Positions 61,601-64,000 of a stretch of 64,000 bases of DNA are shown piece by piece (positions within the stretch are counted from its first letter, which is position 1; each line of letters starts with the position of its first letter). This stretch comes from Streptomyces albogriseolus. GTDB lineage: Bacteria; Actinomycetota; Actinomycetes; Streptomycetales; Streptomycetaceae. Position numbers and translations under genes: made by a program. The stretch lies in the NCBI GenBank assembly GCA_014650475.1, contig BMVA01000012.1, positions 48,910 through 112,909 of the forward strand. Reading direction: 5' to 3'. Under the pieces are notes generated by a model. That model ran no database searches, was not told the DNA's origin, and saw only the letters and a program-made list of their open reading frames with translations.

Positions 61601-62235
61601 CCGCCGAGGCGCGCGATCGCGACGGCGGGCAGCACGACCAGGCCGAGCAGCATCAGCGAGGCCTGGAGGACGTGCGTGAGGCTCACCGCGAGGAAGCCGC
61701 CCAGGCACGAGTAGATGACGATCAGCAGTCCGGTGAGGGTGACGCCGACGGTGAAGCGCAGGTCGAAGACGGTCTGGAACAGCAGCCCGCCGGCCACCAG
61801 GCCGCTGCCGACGTACACGGTGAAGAAGACGAGGGTGACCGCGGCGGAGACCAGCCGCAGCATGCGGGTGCGGTCCTCGAACCGTTCCTCCAGATAGCCG
61901 GACAGGGTCACCGCGTTCCCGGCGCGCTCGGTGTAGGTGCGCAGGCGTGGCGCGACGAACAGCCAGTTCAGGTACGTCCCGACGACCAGGCCGACGGGGA
62001 GCCACACGGAGCCGAGCCCGGCCGCGTAGACGGCGCCGGGGAGCGCCAGGAACAGCCAGCCGGACATGTCGCTGGCGCCCGCGGACAGCGCGGCGACCCA
62101 GGGACCGAAGCGGCGGCCGCCGAGGGCGAAGTCCTCGAAGGTGTGCGTGCGCGTGTAGGCCCGGATCCCCGTCCCGATCAGGGCGAGCACGTACAGGACG
62201 AACGTGGCGATGATCGGCGCGCTCAGCTGGAACAT
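58678..62235 (-). CDS. fusion: sodium:solute symporter - PAS - GAF - SpoIIE/PP2C phosphatase - anti-sigma HATPase
   Basis: This 1185-residue protein is encoded in one uninterrupted frame. Residues 1-480 are a PutP-like SSS transporter with about 13 membrane helices (GGRRFGPWVAALSAGASDMSG is the family's early Na+ motif region, part quoted). Then come PAS (505-620; LDTDLRFVWVNEP), GAF (623-800), SpoIIE/PP2C (820-1050) with GGDWFDV, VGDVVGHG, YTDGLVE and PPDDAALLLAR all intact, and a GHKL ATPase (1065-1185) with ELVTNAIRHA and GGRGLMIV. It probably senses solute or ion flux and acts on sigma-factor antagonists. ATG 62235 has GAGG upstream; GTG or ATG 62271 is a weaker start. Confidence 0.88.
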   Translation of the reverse strand: MFQLSAPIIATFVLYVLALIGTGIRAYTRTHTFEDFALGGRRFGPWVAALSAGASDMSGWLFLALPGAVYAAGLGSVWLPVGLVVGTYLNWLFVAPRLRTYTERAGNAVTLSGYLEERFEDRTRMLRLVSAAVTLVFFTVYVGSGLVAGGLLFQTVFDLRFTVGVTLTGLLIVIYSCLGGFLAVSLTHVLQASLMLLGLVVLPAVAIARLGGFGALGDTLDGRQPALREFSSRVAYSGGSWTPEGPLGVLAIVSLLAWGLGYFGQPHILARFMSIRSTRDIPAARRIGTGWVVLVLTGATLVGLAGIGELSPALSAPDTVYIALSRLLLDPWIAGIMLVAVLAAVVSTADSQLLVSSVALTEDFYRAFLHRRAPDRLLVWVGRATVVLVIVVAYVIALRGGGLLNIVAHAWAGFGAAFGPVVLLSLYWPRMTWAGAMAGIVAGAGTVLAWEWVNPLLGPLETSVYEMVPGVLAATVAALVFGRYVGRPPKRAFWRMPGGGTSSVVLTPFLTRAPVGLAMLDTDLRFVWVNEPLAQLIPLERRIGRRLSELRPTAEYRLFEEQMRRVLETGEPVMDWEFRSQEEQPRDARAVSVSFFGVTDRHDTTVGVLYMVVDVTERWRAQSRLALLNDVGARIGSTLDVPRTAQELADEAVPDVADFVAVDLLDTVMRGEEPAPGPVGLSPVIRRAGQASAREGGCGGSLALGEAVRRASSSPVTRCLLESRTLVERTLDRETSPWVTEDPSLGASILKYGYNSLMVVPVRARGVTLGVATFARTERSGPFGDDDVRLAEEIVSRAAVAVDNARRYTRERTAARAMQQALLPQALTGGSAVDVASWYQPADAPNGVGGDWFDVIPLSGARVALVVGDVVGHGMDAAATMGRLRTAVRTLANLDMPPDELLAHLDDLVIGLMGAHDDQEPAAAGAAFLGATCLYAVYDPVSGRCSMARAGHLPPVLVTPDGTAEILDLPAGPPLGLGYLTFESCEWDLAEGSLLAFYTDGLVETPDRDIDEGIARLGAALAVPRPTLREIGRGVVDTLLTGPPPDDAALLLARTRSLPADRVASWDLPSDPAAVGTARTAAVRKLSEWGLDDLAFTTELIVSELVTNAIRHASGPVSLRLIRDRGLICEVADGSGTSPRPRHARTTDEGGRGLMIVAQLAHRWGTRHTATGKIIWTEQPFVAEP

Positions 62236-62439
62236 GTGGTCCTCGCCCGGAAGTCCCGCGATGCGCGGCACACCCTCGGTCCGGCGGGCAAAACATGACT
62301 TCGGCGCTAAATCTACTCAAGTCGGGCGGGTGCAACCAGGGGAACGCCGGTTCCGGGACCTCCGGCCGTGCGGTGGAAGGAACCTTCGGCTCCCTCGGCC
62401 GGCCGTGCCTCCCGTGACCGGGACGGCGGGTGACGCGAA

Positions 62440-62471
62440 GGGCCCGGGGCGCCTCACGGCACCCCGGGCCC
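62440..62471 (-). terminator. terminator after the DoxX-like gene
   Basis: A ten-base perfect stem GGGCCCGGGG / CCCCGGGCCC with a 12-base loop, beginning 13 bases past the stop at 62484. Confidence 0.75.
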
Positions 62472-62483
62472 GGTGCGCCGCCG

Positions 62484-63071
62484 TCAGCGGAGCCAGCGGT
62501 GGCGGGCGACGACGGGGACGCGGGCCCACAGACGGCCCAGACCCCACACCGCGCCCGCGCCCGTCGCCGCCAGGGCGACGAGAGCCGCCGCGTACACCAG
62601 GTGGTAGTCGGCGAAGGGGTTCGTCGACATGCTCGGTGAGCCGTCGGACAGATGGCGGGCCGGCGGCCACTCCGCCATCCACATGAGCGCCATCATCAGC
62701 GTGCCCGCCGCGGCCGCGGGCCACAGCGCCACGCCCGCGAGCAGCGCGGCCCCGACGCCGAGCAGCCCCAGCATGAACAGCCAGTCCGCCCAGGCCGCCC
62801 CGGCCCAGGCGTGGAACGTCGACTCCAGCGGCCCGACCGCCACGGAGGACAGGAAGCCCTTCGTGGGCTCACCGCCGTCGATCCAGCCGCGGCCGGACTG
62901 CGTCGCGTAGCCCAGCCCGAACGTCTTGTCGAGGAAGGCCCAGAGGAAGACGAAGCCCGTCAGCAGCCGCAGCCCGGCGAGCGCGTACGCGCCCGTCGCC
63001 GCGTGGGTGCCGTCGGCGGACGACGGCCGGTGGAACACAGGCGAGCGGTGCGGGTGATCGTGGACTGCCAT
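62484..63071 (-). CDS. DoxX/DoxD-like membrane protein
   Basis: This 195-residue protein has four membrane segments and the DoxX-family start TGAYALAGLRLLTGFVFLWAF (part), with FAWAFLDKTFGLGY-like spacing. It also has a large loop with a Trp-Gly-Asp-Gly pattern (GRGWIDGGEPTKGFL). DoxD members are subunits of thiosulfate:quinone oxidoreductase in archaea; bacterial DoxX proteins are broader. Placement next to a rhodanese supports a sulfur or redox role (inference). ATG 63071 begins MAVHDHPHRSPVF; ATG 63104 adds 11 residues. Confidence 0.75.
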   Translation of the reverse strand: MAVHDHPHRSPVFHRPSSADGTHAATGAYALAGLRLLTGFVFLWAFLDKTFGLGYATQSGRGWIDGGEPTKGFLSSVAVGPLESTFHAWAGAAWADWLFMLGLLGVGAALLAGVALWPAAAAGTLMMALMWMAEWPPARHLSDGSPSMSTNPFADYHLVYAAALVALAATGAGAVWGLGRLWARVPVVARHRWLR

Positions 63072-63218
63072 GGTGTCCGTCCCCTCCCAGGAACTGCCCG
63101 ACATCTGAACGCTTCTCGTTGCGTCTTCAATGTCTCGCCGCCGGGGCGCGCGCCCCAGGGACCGCGGGTCCCGGGCCGGGCCCGAACGTCCCTGGGAAGA
63201 GGGGGCGGACCGGGAGCG

Positions 63219-63806
63219 TCACTTCCCCCGCAGCGCGGCGAGCGCACCCTCGAGGTTCGTCCCGCGCGGGCGGTTGGGGGGCAGCTTGCCGAGGACGACG
63301 GCCATGCCGCAGGTGTCGGTGAGGGCGGAGAAGACCAGCCCGCCCGCGATGCCCGCGGAGAGGAGCTGGAACGCGGGGTGCACCAGCAGGCCGAGCACCA
63401 GACCGAGCAGCACCAGGGTGCCGGCGGTGAAGCGCACCTGGCGCTCCATGCCCCACACCGCGCGGGTGTCGCAGGCCACGGGACGCTCCAGGTCCCGCCC
63501 CTCGGACGCCCATGCGGCGGTGCCGCCGGCGAGGGTGGCGGCGGGCACACCCTCGGCGGCGATGAGACCGGACGCCTTCTCCGAGCGCGCCCCGGAGGCG
63601 CACACCACGAGGAGGCCGCCGCGCTCGGCGGCCTGCCGGATCTCCGGCAGGGCGCGCTTGACCTGGTCCAGGGGCACGTTCAGGGCGCCGGGCAGGTGCC
63701 CGGTGGCGTACTCGGCGGGGGTGCGGACGTCGATGACGGTGAAGTCGTCCAGGCGGGCGGCGGCCTGGACGACGGTGAGGGTGTCCGGGGTGACGGGGGC
63801 GGCCAT
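63219..63806 (-). CDS. rhodanese-domain sulfurtransferase with C-terminal membrane domain
   Basis: This 195-residue protein has a rhodanese domain (about 5-110) with the active loop VVCASGARSEKA (catalytic Cys, CxxGxR form). A DUF2892-like region with two membrane helices follows (about 125-180), so the enzyme is membrane-attached. Such fusions move sulfane sulfur and help detoxify sulfide or polysulfide. ATG 63806 begins MAAPVTPDTLTVVQ. A perfect palindrome upstream points to a CsoR/CstR-type regulator; that gene is not in the window. Confidence 0.87.
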   Translation of the reverse strand: MAAPVTPDTLTVVQAAARLDDFTVIDVRTPAEYATGHLPGALNVPLDQVKRALPEIRQAAERGGLLVVCASGARSEKASGLIAAEGVPAATLAGGTAAWASEGRDLERPVACDTRAVWGMERQVRFTAGTLVLLGLVLGLLVHPAFQLLSAGIAGGLVFSALTDTCGMAVVLGKLPPNRPRGTNLEGALAALRGK

Positions 63807-63863
63807 GGCGGGTGGGTGGTCCTTTTCGGTCGGCGGTCGACGGGACGGGGGAAGCGGACAGGG

Positions 63864-63877
63864 TACCCCATGGGGTA
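63864..63877. promoter_or_regulatory. CsoR/CstR-type palindromic operator
   Basis: TACCCCATGGGGTA is a perfect 14-base palindrome 58 bases before the rhodanese start. CsoR-family repressors (including the persulfide sensor CstR) bind ATACCCC...GGGGTAT-like sites, and rhodaneses are typical CstR targets. Confidence 0.7.
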
Positions 63878-63978
63878 TTTCGTCCGGGAGTGGACGTGGA
63901 CCGCCACGGGCCTGCGGAGGTGCGTGGCGGATTGACGCCCGCCCCTGTACGACACGAGCTTTGAGGCCGCTCGCCGCG

Positions 63979-64000
63979 CCCCCCCCCCCCCCCCCCCCCC
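63979..64000. repeat. run of 22 C at the window end
   Basis: An unbroken C homopolymer fills the last 22 bases. It may be a real G/C tract but could mark a contig edge or sequencing slip. The stretch 63878-63978 holds no gene I can support. Confidence 0.8.

Noticed and set aside
57661-62298. 1545-codon open frame on the plus strand opposite the symporter fusion and USP genes
   Set aside because: It is a mirror of high-G+C minus-strand genes with low-complexity Gly/Asp/His-rich translation and no domain; the minus strand encodes clear families.

Overview
This window is high-GC DNA from a Streptomyces-type actinomycete. The evidence is strong third-position G/C bias, frequent GTG and TTG starts, and Streptomyces-specific families: an SsgA-like protein, a sortase-anchored chaplin, a 'streptophobe' membrane protein, an NsdB-like regulator, ClpP3/ClpP4 with PopR, an F420-dependent oxidoreductase and the rare TTA codon. 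From memory, the order ssgC - clpP3/clpP4/popR/sigL - GH19 chitinase - long chaplin - nsdB resembles the SCO72xx arm region of S. coelicolor. I could not check this by alignment. I see no insertion sequence, phage, CRISPR array, rRNA or convincing tRNA, so this reads as stable chromosomal (probably arm) DNA.

Layout. 1-10 kb: the end of a cut-off gene, a membrane pseudokinase, a serine hydrolase, an F420-dependent oxidoreductase, ssgC, small stress or hypothetical genes, an aldo/keto reductase, RNase HI, glyoxalase-fold proteins and an SGNH lipoprotein. 10-13.7 kb: a proteolysis and stress block, with clpP3-clpP4 behind two PopR boxes, convergent popR, a SigB-group sigma factor (sigL-like) and a facing anti-sigma-type ATPase. 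13.8-26.5 kb: a membrane protein, a TTA-containing unknown gene, a reductase/LysR pair, DinB, adenosine deaminase, a secreted PI-PLC-like enzyme, a GH19 chitinase behind DasR-type sites, small membrane stress proteins, a GNAT, a deaminase and the long chaplin. 26.7-38.8 kb: a secreted peptidase, a baeRF-type protein, a PAS/PP2C-like protein, nsdB, a TTA-containing phosphotransferase, a secreted amidase, a universal stress protein (USP) and DUF397. 39-51 kb: paaK, a Tat-type serine hydrolase, an FAD oxidoreductase, a TTA-containing Ser/Thr kinase with eight TPR-like repeats, a Cys-rich protein, DUF6479, an ECF sigma factor with a candidate anti-sigma factor, and two linked glycosyltransferases. 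51.6-64 kb: two CNNM/CorC-type membrane proteins, a USP-USP-phosphoketolase cluster, a very large fusion of a sodium:solute symporter to PAS-GAF-PP2C-ATPase modules, and a DoxX-like plus rhodanese sulfur module with a CsoR/CstR-type palindrome.

How the parts work together. The recurring theme is stress and developmental signalling. The window holds two sigma factors, two HATPase anti-sigma modules, two PP2C-type phosphatase modules (one intact, one degenerate), one active kinase, one pseudokinase, three USPs, a ClpP pair with its regulator, and developmental genes (ssgC, chaplin, nsdB). Several stress-type genes carry upstream matches to the loose SigB-class promoter pattern GNNT-N14-16-GGGTAC. 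The most unusual item is the 1185-residue transporter/phosphatase/anti-sigma fusion at 58678-62235, which looks like a one-protein route from solute sensing to a sigma-factor partner switch.
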